DNA of 51,184 nt from an uncultured Bacilli bacterium (GTDB taxonomy: Bacteria > Bacillota_I > Bacilli_A > RF39 > UBA660), in contig CANQHD010000003.1 of the NCBI GenBank assembly GCA_947623625.1, forward strand, positions 1 through 51,184, given 5' to 3'. Numbering within the stretch: position 1 is the stretch's first letter; every line of letters begins with the position of its first letter. The notes under the pieces were generated by a model that did no database searches, was not told the origin of the DNA, and saw nothing but the letters and a program-made list of their open reading frames with translations. The position numbers were made by a program, and so were the translations under genes. Below, in pieces: positions 9,503-19,328 of the stretch.

Positions 9503-10822
9503 TTATAAATTTTTTTTCAAAAGTTGATTCAATTCCACTGCATATTCAACAGGAAGTTCTTTTCGGAATTTTTCAATAAATCCTAAAATAATGAGTTCTG
9601 TTGCCATCTCTCGAGAAAGACCTCGACTCATCAAATAAAATAAATGACTTTCCTTAATTCTAGAGACAGTCGCTTCATGTTCAAGTGAACTGCTTTCATT
9701 ACGAACAATATTGGTTGGAATTGTATCACTTTTAGATTTTTCATCTAAAATGAGTGTATCGCATTTGACAAAAGCAAGACTGTTTTTAGCATTTCCTTTA
9801 ATATCGACTTTACCACGATAAGTTGCATTTCCTCCATCGGAACTAATACTTTTTGAAATAATTTTACTCTTTGTATTTTTTCCTATATGAATCATTCTTG
9901 CACCAGTATCTTGCACTTGTCCATTTTTAGCAACTCCGATTGTAATACAAACGCCCTCGCTTCGATCCCCTTTTAAAACACAACAAGGATACTTCATTGT
10001 CACTTTAGAACCAATATTCCCATCAATCCACTCCATCGTAGCATCTTCTTCAACAACAGCTCTTTTTGTAACTAAATTATAAACATTTGGTGCCCAATTT
10101 TGAATGGTACTATAACGACACTTACTCCTTTTTCCAACATAAATTTCAACAACAGCTGCATGAAGAGAATCATCACTATAAGTAGGAGCTGTACATCCTT
10201 CAATATAATGAAGTTCGCTATCATCATCCACGATTATTAAAGTTCTCTCAAATTGTCCCATCCCACGACTATTGATTCGAAAATAACTTTGCAAAGGACG
10301 ATTTAATTTTGTATGAGGAGGAATATAGATAAAACTTCCACCACTAAATACAGAACTATTTAAAGCAGCATATTTATTCTCTTCATAAGAGACAATTTTT
10401 CCAAAATACTTTTCAGCAATCTTTCTATATTTTTTTAGTCCTTCTTCAATAGATGTGAAAATAACATTTTTTTCTTTTAACTCTTCCAACATATGATGAT
10501 AAATAACTTCACTTTCATATTGAACACCCATTCCATCTAAATGTTGTTCACTTTGAATAACCCCTAAGTCTTGTAGTTCACATCGAACAGGCTTCATCAC
10601 GCTTTTCCAATCAGATACAATCTTTTCTTCAGAACTTTTATAATAAGTAATCTTTGAAAAATCAAGAGAAAAAGAAGGACCAAAAGAAGGCTCTTGTTGA
10701 TGAATAAATGACTGATATGCTTTCTTCCTATAAGCAAGTATCCACCTGTCTTCTTGTTTGCGTTCTGATATTTTATCAATCGTCTCTTCACTCAGTCCCT
10801 TTAATTCCATCTTTTTCCTCAT
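9503..10822 (-). CDS. sufB: Fe-S cluster assembly protein SufB
   Basis: SufB/SufD beta-helix protein, last gene of the suf operon; YIEGCTAPTYSDDSLHAAVVEI, FIEKFRKELPVEYAVELNQL. Confidence 0.95.
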   Translation of the reverse strand: MRKKMELKGLSEETIDKISERKQEDRWILAYRKKAYQSFIHQQEPSFGPSFSLDFSKITYYKSSEEKIVSDWKSVMKPVRCELQDLGVIQSEQHLDGMGVQYESEVIYHHMLEELKEKNVIFTSIEEGLKKYRKIAEKYFGKIVSYEENKYAALNSSVFSGGSFIYIPPHTKLNRPLQSYFRINSRGMGQFERTLIIVDDDSELHYIEGCTAPTYSDDSLHAAVVEIYVGKRSKCRYSTIQNWAPNVYNLVTKRAVVEEDATMEWIDGNIGSKVTMKYPCCVLKGDRSEGVCITIGVAKNGQVQDTGARMIHIGKNTKSKIISKSISSDGGNATYRGKVDIKGNAKNSLAFVKCDTLILDEKSKSDTIPTNIVRNESSSLEHEATVSRIKESHLFYLMSRGLSREMATELIILGFIEKFRKELPVEYAVELNQLLKKNL

Positions 10823-11240
10823 CTTTCATTTGTTTTAATATATTTTTAATGGCTTTTGAAGGTAAGAGTGCACAATTTTTTCGATTGGGTTGCAAATAAA
10901 TATCTTGATAAGCTAATAACTCCTCCAAAAGACTTTCATCATATGGTCTTTCTTCAATCATGTTTTCATAATTTTCTAAAAGTATTTGGGCTTCTTTTTT
11001 CTCTTTACCAATTAATTTCCTTAAAAGAATGGATGTTGCTGATGTTGAAATAGCGCATGCTTCTCCATCAAAGGTTGTATCTACTATTTTTCCATCTTCT
11101 ATTTTTAAAGAGATATCTAAATTGTCAATACAGCTTTCATTGTTAGCATTCTCAACTATATATCCTTCTTTTTTTAATCCTTTATGAAAAGGATGTTGAT
11201 AATTATCTAAAATTATTTCTCTTTTTAATTCCTTATCCAT
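10788..11240 (-). CDS. sufU: Fe-S scaffold/sulfur transfer protein SufU
   Basis: Conserved Cys motifs GEACAISTSATSILL and RKNCALLP. Confidence 0.93.
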   Translation of the reverse strand: MDKELKREIILDNYQHPFHKGLKKEGYIVENANNESCIDNLDISLKIEDGKIVDTTFDGEACAISTSATSILLRKLIGKEKKEAQILLENYENMIEERPYDESLLEELLAYQDIYLQPNRKNCALLPSKAIKNILKQMKDEEKDGIKGTE

Positions 11241-11249
11241 TTTCTTCTC

Positions 11250-12446
11250 CTATAAAATGACATTATAAAGTGTATCACTTTGTTTTAATACATCCATTAA
11301 CTTATCAATTTCTTCTTTTGTATTATAAAAATAAAAACTAATGCGAACAGTGTTTTGAACAGGCAATTCTTCTTTTAATGCTTTAGCACAATGAGTTCCA
11401 GCACGTACACAAATTCCAAAATAATCAAGATAAATTGCGGCATCTTGACTAAAGACATCGTGAATATTAAAAATGACTTCTCCACCCTTAACTGATGCAT
11501 TGTAAACATCTACTTGTGGAACTTCTTTTATTCGTTTTAAAAAATATTCTTTTAACTCTTCTTCATATTCTTCGATTTTTTCCATCCCAATTTTTTCTAA
11601 ATAGGAAATGGCTGCTTTTAATCCAATCACTTCAGCAATCGGTGGTGTTCCCGCTTCTAGTCGGGCTGGAAGGGGTTTCAATGTTACATCTCCTAGTGAT
11701 GAAAAGTTTTGATTCATATCGCCACCATATTCACAAGGCTTCATCTCTTCTAGTAATTCTTTCTTTCCATATAAAACACCAATGCCTGTTGGACCTAGCA
11801 TTTTATGTCCTGAAAAAGCTAAGAAATCAATGTTATCTCGAACGACATCTGTTTTTGTATGTGGAACACTTTGAGCACCATCTACTAAAAAGTAAATTTG
11901 ATTTTCCTTACAATATCGACCAATTTGATTTAAAGGACGATGATCGCCAACTACATTAGAAACTCCCGCAATTGCAACAAGCTTTGTCTTTGGTGTAACA
12001 GATGATAAAAATGATTCATAATCAAGTTCATTTTCTTCTTTTAATGGCATATAAATAAGATGAATACCTATTTTTTCAGCCAATATCATAAGAGGCAGCA
12101 AAAGTGAAGCATGTTCTGCCTTTGTTACAAGAACTTCATCGCCTTTTTTCAAGTGTGTTTCAAAAAAACCAAAAATGATTTTATTAAGGCTTTCTGTCGT
12201 TCCTTTTGTAAAAATGATTTCTTCTGGTTTATCTGCATGAATAAATTTTTGACAAACTTCACGAGCTTGATCATAAATGTCACTTGCTTTTAAAGAGATT
12301 TCATAATCTCCTCGATGAATATTTGCAGAATAATTCTCGTAATAATCTACCATGCTTTCAATAACAGCACTTGGCTTTAGGCTTGTCGCACCATTATCAA
12401 AATAGATCTTCCCAGTTTTTAAAAATGGAAAATCCTCTCGATTCAT
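11250..12446 (-). CDS. sufS: Cysteine desulfurase SufS
   Basis: YFDNGATSLKP, FSGHKMLGPTGIGVLYGK, RAGTHCAKAL. Confidence 0.96.
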   Translation of the reverse strand: MNREDFPFLKTGKIYFDNGATSLKPSAVIESMVDYYENYSANIHRGDYEISLKASDIYDQAREVCQKFIHADKPEEIIFTKGTTESLNKIIFGFFETHLKKGDEVLVTKAEHASLLLPLMILAEKIGIHLIYMPLKEENELDYESFLSSVTPKTKLVAIAGVSNVVGDHRPLNQIGRYCKENQIYFLVDGAQSVPHTKTDVVRDNIDFLAFSGHKMLGPTGIGVLYGKKELLEEMKPCEYGGDMNQNFSSLGDVTLKPLPARLEAGTPPIAEVIGLKAAISYLEKIGMEKIEEYEEELKEYFLKRIKEVPQVDVYNASVKGGEVIFNIHDVFSQDAAIYLDYFGICVRAGTHCAKALKEELPVQNTVRISFYFYNTKEEIDKLMDVLKQSDTLYNVIL

Positions 12447-12447
12447 A

Positions 12448-13086
12448 TTATCCCTCCTTTCTTATTTGGAAAAAGGAAACTTTTTCAAGATCAGAAAGTC
12501 CTTCTTTTATTAAAAATCCTTCTAATAATAATTGTTGAATCTTTTCTTTTTCAAGTCCTCTTGTTCCTAAATAAAATTCTATATTTTTATCAAAAGGTCC
12601 TGTAAAAGAAGCATGTGTTGAAGATACATCATATTCATCAATATATAAATTAGGACAGATTGTTGAGATAGCATCTTTTTCATTATAAATTTGATTTTCT
12701 TGCGTTGCAATGGATCCTTTCATTCCTTTGGGAATTGAAACATCCACTAAAAATGTCAATTGCTGTGCCTTATTATATCCATGCATAAACAGATGACTTT
12801 CTGTATGGGGTGCATGATGTAAAACCTCAACGTGTACTTTATTTTCTTTGATACTGATTGTCTGATAATGATAGTTAATACAAGCGTTTTCACCTTGAAT
12901 ATCTATTTTTATTTTACCTTCTGTATTCTTTCCATAATGAAAAATAGTAACATTTGCATTTTCTAAAAGTTGAAGAGTTATATCAAATGTATCTTCACTT
13001 AAAAAGACAAAAGTTTGTGGCTGTTTTTCTGAAAATATTTTTTCAACTGTTCCATTTACTTTTTCCTTCTTTACTATTTTATTCAT
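12448..13086 (-). CDS. sufD: Short SufD-like protein (212 aa)
   Basis: Between sufC and sufS; SufB/SufD C-terminal-type beta-helix, SSTHASFTGPFDKNIEFYLGTRGLEKEKIQQLLLEGFL. Confidence 0.8.
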   Translation of the reverse strand: MNKIVKKEKVNGTVEKIFSEKQPQTFVFLSEDTFDITLQLLENANVTIFHYGKNTEGKIKIDIQGENACINYHYQTISIKENKVHVEVLHHAPHTESHLFMHGYNKAQQLTFLVDVSIPKGMKGSIATQENQIYNEKDAISTICPNLYIDEYDVSSTHASFTGPFDKNIEFYLGTRGLEKEKIQQLLLEGFLIKEGLSDLEKVSFFQIRKEG

Positions 13087-13090
13087 AAAG

Positions 13091-13840
13091 TTACTCCTTC
13101 GCTTGTTCCTTTACCTGGTAGCCCTCTTGTTCAATTTTGTGTGCAAGGTGAATATCTCCAGTTTCAATGATTTTTCCATCCATCATTTTATGAACATAAT
13201 CTGGATGAATATCATCTAAAATTCTACTATAGTGCGTGATAATCAAAACACTTGCATCTTTTTGTTCTTTTAAATATTCCTTTAAAACAGTGCAGACTTT
13301 TTTTAAACTATCTACATCAAGACCTGAGTCTAATTCATCTAAAATAATCAGCTTGGGTTTAAGAAGCAAAAGTTGCAAGATTTCACTTTTTTTCTTTTCG
13401 CCACCAGATAAGCCTTGATTAATAGACTGATGAATGATTCTCTCATCCATTTCAAGTTTTTTAGTGGCATTTTCTACATCTTTAACAAATGAATAAAGTG
13501 AAACATGTTCCTTCGTTTTTTCATAAAGAGCTTCTCTTAAAAAATCACTGTTACTAACGCCTTCAATCACTAAAGGGTCTTGCATACATAAAAAAACACC
13601 TAAACGAGCAACTTCACACGTTTTTAATGGAATTAAATCTTTGCCAAAAAGTGTCATGCTTCCACTTAAAATGCGATAATCTTGATTTCTAAAAATAACT
13701 TTGGATAACGTACTTTTTCCAGTCCCATTCGGTCCCATAATCGCATGAATTTCTCCTTCTTTTATCGAAAGGGAAAATTGATTTAAAATCTTCTTGTTTG
13801 TATCCGTCGTCTCCACACATAAATTTTTTATCTCTAACAT
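13091..13840 (-). CDS. sufC: Fe-S assembly ATPase SufC
   Basis: MLEIKNLCVE…GPNGTGKSTLSKVI; LSGGEKKKSEILQLLLLKPKLIILDELDSGLDVD. Confidence 0.95.
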   Translation of the reverse strand: MLEIKNLCVETTDTNKKILNQFSLSIKEGEIHAIMGPNGTGKSTLSKVIFRNQDYRILSGSMTLFGKDLIPLKTCEVARLGVFLCMQDPLVIEGVSNSDFLREALYEKTKEHVSLYSFVKDVENATKKLEMDERIIHQSINQGLSGGEKKKSEILQLLLLKPKLIILDELDSGLDVDSLKKVCTVLKEYLKEQKDASVLIITHYSRILDDIHPDYVHKMMDGKIIETGDIHLAHKIEQEGYQVKEQAKE

Positions 13841-13961
13841 GCTACTCACCACTTTTACCATATCACTTTTCTTTTTATTTCACAAGAATGACATTTCTCT
13901 TAAGGACTTTATTATACGCTTGTTTTAAGGATTTGTAAATGAATGATGAATCATAATTTTT

Positions 13962-14012
13962 ATAATAAAAAAAGAAATATATTATTCAAAATTTGATATC
14001 AATATTTCTTTC
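13962..14012 (-). terminator. Intrinsic terminator after pflA
   Basis: GAAATATT…AATATATTTC followed by TTTTTTT on minus strand. Confidence 0.5.
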
Positions 14013-14030
14013 ACTTTATAACTAAAACCA

Positions 14031-14750
14031 TTACTTTTCATCTTGTTTCCACTTTTTCATGAATTTTGCAAACAACTCTTCACATTTTTTAGGATCCATT
14101 TCTTCTTTATCTTTTAAAGGATTGGGTATATTCAGTCGTTCATATTTTTGAAATCCTAAATGATGAAATGGCAAGAATTCAACTTTCTCAATATTTTTTA
14201 TCTGCTTTAAATAAGTAACAAGTCCTTCTAAATAAGAATCACTGTCCGTTATTTCTGGAACAACGACTTGGCGAATGATTACTTTTTTACCACTTTTATT
14301 AAGAGCTTCAATAAACTTTTTGACTTCATCCATCTTTTGTCCTGTTAGTGCAAAGTAGGAGTTTTCATCAATATGTTTAATATCTAAAAGGACAAGATCT
14401 ACCCACTTTAATATCTCATCATATGAACCTATTCCAACACCACTGGTATCTAGTGCAATATGAATACCGTTTTTCTTAAGGATCTGACAAGTCTCAATTA
14501 AAAAGTCTTTTTGAAGTAAAGGCTCACCCCCTGAAAAAGTAACACCTCCGCCTCTTTTAAAATAAGGTTTATTGCGAAGAACTTTTTCTAAAATCTCTTC
14601 ACTTGTCATTTTGCTTCCTTGTTGCTGCCACATTTCTGGATTATGACAGTATTGACATCTTAATTTGCAGCCACTTAAGAAAACAACATTTCGAATACCT
14701 GGACCATCTAAAAGTCCAAATGTTTCAATAGAATTAACATATCCACTCAT
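14031..14750 (-). CDS. pflA: Pyruvate formate-lyase activating enzyme
   Basis: Radical SAM CKLRCQYCHNPEMW; adjacent to pflB. Confidence 0.96.
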   Translation of the reverse strand: MSGYVNSIETFGLLDGPGIRNVVFLSGCKLRCQYCHNPEMWQQQGSKMTSEEILEKVLRNKPYFKRGGGVTFSGGEPLLQKDFLIETCQILKKNGIHIALDTSGVGIGSYDEILKWVDLVLLDIKHIDENSYFALTGQKMDEVKKFIEALNKSGKKVIIRQVVVPEITDSDSYLEGLVTYLKQIKNIEKVEFLPFHHLGFQKYERLNIPNPLKDKEEMDPKKCEELFAKFMKKWKQDEK

Positions 14751-16978
14751 TATAATTTTTCATGGAAAGTTCTTGCAATCACTTCTTCTTGTTGTTTTCT
14801 TGTTAAGCGATTAAATCGAACTGCATAACCTGATACTCGAATTGTAAGTAATGGATATTTATCTGGATTTTCCATAGCCTCCACTAATTTATCACGACTT
14901 AAAACATTGACGTTTAAGTGATGTGCTCCCTTAGTAAAATAACCGTCTAATAAACTAACAAGATTATCAATGCGTTCTTCTTGTGTATGCCCTAGTGTTG
15001 TTGGAACAATAGAGAATGTATTGGATATTCCATCACGGCAATAAGCAGTATAATCAAGTTTTGCAACAGAATTAAGGGATGCAAGAGCTCCACTTTCATC
15101 TCTTCCATGCATCGGATTTGCTCCTGGTGCAAAAGGAATTCCCTTTTTTCGTCCATCTGGTGTTGCTCCTGTTTTATTTCCATAAACAACATTCGAAGTA
15201 ATTGTTAAAACAGAAAGAGTTGGTTGAGCATTTCGATAACATGGATGTTTTTCTAGTTCTTCATACATTTTCTTTAAAATTTCTTGAGCAATAGAGTCTA
15301 CTCGATCATCATCATTTCCATACTTTGGATAGTCTCCTTCAATTTCAAAATCTACCATAATCCCCTCTTCATTACGAATCGGTTTTACTTTCGCATAACG
15401 AATAGCAGATAATGAATCTGTTGCGACTGATAGTCCTGCAACACCATAAGCCATTAATCTTCTAACATGTGTATCATGAAGAGCCATCTGTCCTTTTTCA
15501 TAGGCATATTTATCATGCATATAATGAATAATATTCATCGCATCTGAGTAAATTTCTGCGACTTTTTCAATGGCTCTAAAATATGCACTTTTGACTTTTT
15601 CGTAGTCTAATACCTCATCATCCATCTTTGTAAAGCCATCCAAAACTTTCGTTCCATCCACTTCATCAATGCCCCCATTCATCGCATAAAGAAGTGTCTT
15701 AACAAGATTACATCTTGCCCCAAAAAACTGCATATCTCGACCCACTCTCATTGCTGAGACACAACAAGCAATCGCATAATCACTGCCATATAATGGTCGC
15801 ATAATGTCGTCATTTTCATACTGAATGGCATCTGTTTGAATGCTCATCTTAGCACAATACTTCTTAAAAGATTCTGGTAATTTCTCACTCCATAAAATTG
15901 TAATATTGGGTTCTGGTGAAGTATCTAGATTTGAAAGAGTATTTAAAATACGATAACTTGTCTTAGTAACAAGGCTCTCACCTTTTTCTGTAACCCCACC
16001 TAAAGAACAAGTCACCCAAGTTGGATCTCCTGAGAAAAGCTCATCATAGTCTGGTGTTCTTAAATGACGTACAAGGCGTAGTTTGATAACAAATTGATCG
16101 ATAATCTCTTGAATTTCTTGCTCACTGATTGTTCCTTCTTTTAAATCTCTTTCAAAATAAATATCAAAGAAAGCATCCACTCTTCCTAAGCTCATTGCAG
16201 CACCATTGTTTTCTTTGATTGCTGCAAGATAAGCAAAATAAGTCCATTGTACGGCTTCTTTACCATTTTTTGCAGGACGAGAAATATCCAATCCATAGCT
16301 TTGAGCCATTTCTTTCATCTCACCTAGCGCACGGTACTGCATAGAGACTTCTTCACGAAGGCGAATCACTTCATCCGTCATAGGTCCTTTGATATTTTCA
16401 AAGTCTTTCATCTTCTCTTTCTTTAGAAAATCAATTCCATAAAGAGCAACTCTTCGGTAATCTCCGATGATTCTACCACGACCATAAGCATCTGGAAGTC
16501 CTGTTAAAAGTCCAGCATGTCTTGCTTTTTTTATTTGATCCGTATACGCATCAAAAACACCTTGATTGTGTGTTTTCCGGTAAAGATTAAAGTAGTAATC
16601 AACATCTTTATCCAACTCATATCCATAAGCTTCCAACTCCTGATAAACCATTCGAATTCCACCATAAGGATTGACGCATCTTTTTAATGGAGCATCCGTC
16701 TGAAGTCCTACAATAACATCATCGTCTTCATTGATGTATCCTGGCTGAAATGCACAAATACCAGCCATATTTTTAACATCAATATCTAAAACATGCTTTT
16801 TTAACTCTTCTTTTAACAAATCTGTACAATGAGACCATATCTTTTTTGTCTTTTCTGTAGCTTCATTTAAGAAACTCTCATCCCCATTATAACTTTGATA
16901 ATTTTTCTCTATAAAATCTTTTACATTAATTTCACTTGTCCAAATCCCCTCTTTAAATGATTTCCATTCTTCTTTCAT
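14750..16978 (-). CDS. pflB: Formate acetyltransferase (pyruvate formate-lyase)
   Basis: CCVSAMRVG active-site region; C-terminal glycyl radical [13 protein letters not shown]. Confidence 0.97.
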   Translation of the reverse strand: MKEEWKSFKEGIWTSEINVKDFIEKNYQSYNGDESFLNEATEKTKKIWSHCTDLLKEELKKHVLDIDVKNMAGICAFQPGYINEDDDVIVGLQTDAPLKRCVNPYGGIRMVYQELEAYGYELDKDVDYYFNLYRKTHNQGVFDAYTDQIKKARHAGLLTGLPDAYGRGRIIGDYRRVALYGIDFLKKEKMKDFENIKGPMTDEVIRLREEVSMQYRALGEMKEMAQSYGLDISRPAKNGKEAVQWTYFAYLAAIKENNGAAMSLGRVDAFFDIYFERDLKEGTISEQEIQEIIDQFVIKLRLVRHLRTPDYDELFSGDPTWVTCSLGGVTEKGESLVTKTSYRILNTLSNLDTSPEPNITILWSEKLPESFKKYCAKMSIQTDAIQYENDDIMRPLYGSDYAIACCVSAMRVGRDMQFFGARCNLVKTLLYAMNGGIDEVDGTKVLDGFTKMDDEVLDYEKVKSAYFRAIEKVAEIYSDAMNIIHYMHDKYAYEKGQMALHDTHVRRLMAYGVAGLSVATDSLSAIRYAKVKPIRNEEGIMVDFEIEGDYPKYGNDDDRVDSIAQEILKKMYEELEKHPCYRNAQPTLSVLTITSNVVYGNKTGATPDGRKKGIPFAPGANPMHGRDESGALASLNSVAKLDYTAYCRDGISNTFSIVPTTLGHTQEERIDNLVSLLDGYFTKGAHHLNVNVLSRDKLVEAMENPDKYPLLTIRVSGYAVRFNRLTRKQQEEVIARTFHEKL

Positions 16979-17116
16979 TTTTGACCTCCTTCTATTTATC
17001 ATTATACATGAACTAAAATGAAAAACAAAATTTAAATTTTAGATTCTTTTTTGATATTCTTGTATAAATTTGTAAAGATACGTCCATCTTATAAATGGAT
17101 ATTCGCAAGTATTCAC

Positions 17117-17144
17117 AAAAAAAGGTGCAACGCACTTTTTTATT
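17117..17144. terminator. Bidirectional terminator-like hairpin in a divergent intergenic region
   Basis: AAAAAAAGGTGCAACGCACTTTTTTATTTG. Confidence 0.55.
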
Positions 17145-17191
17145 TGTCTTTTTGACAAAATTTTTATAAAATATTTTTAGGTGATGATAAT

Positions 17192-17962
17192 TTGCGCAAA
17201 CAAAATGTATTAATGATAGAGATGGCGATTTTCTTCTGCTTTGTCTTTATCTCATTCGGATTAATTATTCTTCATGAAAAAGGAAATATTCTCATGTATC
17301 CTATGATTGAGAAAAAACTAAATCAGTATTTTGATGAACATTATAATGGCATTAAAAATCAAGTAAAAAAAAGCGACTTAAAATTCTCTTTTAAAGAGAA
17401 AAATTATTACTTTACATATCAACATAAAAAAAATTCTGATTTAACTTTCAAAATTGTTTATAGTAAAGAGAAAAAAATTACATCTACTTATCAACAAGAT
17501 TTCGTCGATGGGAAAAGTTTTCTAAATAAGTACTTAAAGAAGATTTCTTCCTCTGTTCAATCTGTTTTAAAAGATGAAAATATTGAAGATTTATCTTTAA
17601 AGACAACAACTACTCTCAATGATTTAAGTGAGAAAGAAAGAAATAAAATTCTCACAAATAAAGCAAAGGAAGTTCCATTTTATGAAGTAGAATACACTAC
17701 ATCCATTCTTAATTTAAGTACCCAACAGATGAAGGAAAAACTTGAAGATATTCATAATTTATTAAAAAAGAATAAAATAAATCCTTCCTCTTATCAAGTG
17801 AAATTTACTTTAGAAGGAAATGGAATGAAAGGTTTTATTCTAAGAAATGTTTCAGCAAATTTGATTGAATATGGAAAAGTAGAAAATATTATTAATACAC
17901 TTTATCAAACCGGTCAGAAAATCGATCAAAGTACAAAAATGGAAATGGAGGAATTGAAATGA
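17192..17962 (+). CDS. Hypothetical protein with N-terminal TM anchor
   Basis: ORF 256 aa; N-terminal hydrophobic helix; overlaps the HIT gene by 4 nt. Confidence 0.7.
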   Translation: MRKQNVLMIEMAIFFCFVFISFGLIILHEKGNILMYPMIEKKLNQYFDEHYNGIKNQVKKSDLKFSFKEKNYYFTYQHKKNSDLTFKIVYSKEKKITSTYQQDFVDGKSFLNKYLKKISSSVQSVLKDENIEDLSLKTTTTLNDLSEKERNKILTNKAKEVPFYEVEYTTSILNLSTQQMKEKLEDIHNLLKKNKINPSSYQVKFTLEGNGMKGFILRNVSANLIEYGKVENIINTLYQTGQKIDQSTKMEMEELK

Positions 17963-18357
17963 ACGATTGCATTTTTTGTAAAATCATTAACAAAGAGCTA
18001 CCATCTTACACAATTTATGAAGATGATATTTTAAAAGTATTTATGAATATCAATCCCAGTACGAATGGACATTTACTACTAATTCCTAAAAAGCATTTAG
18101 TTACAATTCTTGATATTGATAAAGATTTTTTAGCCCACGCTCTTGATGTTATTCAAACAAAAATTTATCCTCTTTTAAAAGAAAAACTACACTGTGAGGG
18201 TCTTACTCTTTCACAAAACAATTTTTATGGGCAAGAAGTGAAACATTTTCATCTTCATCTAACACCAAGATACAAGGATGATATGGTTGATTATCAATAT
18301 AATGAAGAGGTATTAAAAAATGTCGAAGATGTTTATAAAGTTCTCGTCGATGATTAA
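17959..18357 (+). CDS. HIT-family protein
   Basis: CIFCKIINKELPSYTIYEDD; HFHLHLTPRY histidine triad. Confidence 0.95.
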   Translation: MNDCIFCKIINKELPSYTIYEDDILKVFMNINPSTNGHLLLIPKKHLVTILDIDKDFLAHALDVIQTKIYPLLKEKLHCEGLTLSQNNFYGQEVKHFHLHLTPRYKDDMVDYQYNEEVLKNVEDVYKVLVDD

Positions 18358-18851
18358 AAAAGAAAAGTATACAAAATATCAAATAAAAATATAGAAAGTA
18401 CCAAATACGTAAGAATTTTTGGTATTTTTTTTATGACTTTATCGGTAAGCGGCTTGACATATCGCAGAAATAGGCAAGCACCTAAACCCCACCCTATACT
18501 TGTTGGAAGGGATATATAATGTCCAAAATGAAATGGAATATCATCATAATTCCACATGACTTTATCAAATAATGTTTCAATGAGCATACCACTACTCCAT
18601 TCAAGAAGCGTTAAAAAAATTGTCACACCGAAAAAAATAATCACATAACGCTTCAACTTACTTCCTTCCATTTTTTCATAGACAAGTTTTCCAAAAAGTA
18701 AAATAATTAAAATTCCAACTCCATAAACTGGAACAAAGGGTCCTTTTAAAATACCACTTTTTAGATTGGGTAAAAAAAAAGCTTTTAAAGTTTCCTCAAA
18801 AAAAGAACCTAAAATGCAAAATAAAAGAAAGTATGCTAAATAATAATACAT
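18354..18851 (-). CDS. Putative ABC transporter permease-like membrane protein (CmpB/YxjA-type family)
   Basis: GSFFEETLKAFFLPNLKSGILKGPFVPVYGVG motif typical of the family. Confidence 0.7.
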   Translation of the reverse strand: MYYYLAYFLLFCILGSFFEETLKAFFLPNLKSGILKGPFVPVYGVGILIILLFGKLVYEKMEGSKLKRYVIIFFGVTIFLTLLEWSSGMLIETLFDKVMWNYDDIPFHFGHYISLPTSIGWGLGACLFLRYVKPLTDKVIKKIPKILTYLVLSIFLFDILYTFLF

Positions 18852-18933
18852 AACTCATCACCTATACTATTATTTTGTCTTAATACTTTCTTTTTATACA
18901 GTTTTATTAGCAAGGAAGAGCTCTTCCTTTATC

Positions 18934-19089
18934 TTAATAGTGATTGCAAACTGAACCTAAGATAATTGCTAATAAAATATAGAGTACAACTACAATAATA
19001 AACCCATTTCTTCCATTATTACCACACTCACATGAATGATAATTGCAAGAAGAACATGCTGTTTGATTAACAGAATTATTACAAGCCAT
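18934..19089 (-). CDS. 51-aa small Cys-rich membrane protein, YjcZ-like topology
   Basis: MACNNSVNQTACSSCNYHSCECGNNGRNGFIIVVVLYILLAIILGSVCNHY*; SD AAAGGAGGT; not in supplied ORF track. Confidence 0.65.
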   Translation of the reverse strand: MACNNSVNQTACSSCNYHSCECGNNGRNGFIIVVVLYILLAIILGSVCNHY

Positions 19090-19110
19090 TTTTAAACACC
19101 TCCTTTATGT

Positions 19111-19191
19111 TTAGATATAGGCACCGACGATGATAACGAGTAAAATGAATAATACTAAAATGATTGCAGATGAAGATACATAATTACCCAT
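19111..19191 (-). CDS. 26-aa YjcZ-like small membrane protein (sporulation-associated family)
   Basis: MGNYVSSSAIILVLFILLVIIVGAYI*; SD AGGAGG; matches YjcZ-type FALIVVLFILLIIVGA pattern. Confidence 0.75.
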   Translation of the reverse strand: MGNYVSSSAIILVLFILLVIIVGAYI

Positions 19192-19328
19192 AAATTACAT
19201 CCTCCTTTTTTCTAGTCTTCACATTATTCTATGGTAAAGGTCCAATTTGTGTGATTATATTAGTCCCAAGTTGCTTGATAAAGTAAGAAAATTTTGTTAT
19301 GATTAAAACGATTGGAGGAAGAAAAAAC

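Noticed and set aside
18912-18929. Perfect 18-bp palindrome AAGGAAGAGCTCTTCCTT
   Set aside because: Located just downstream of the small YjcZ-like gene; most simply a weak terminator or 3' hairpin, without a clear U-tract
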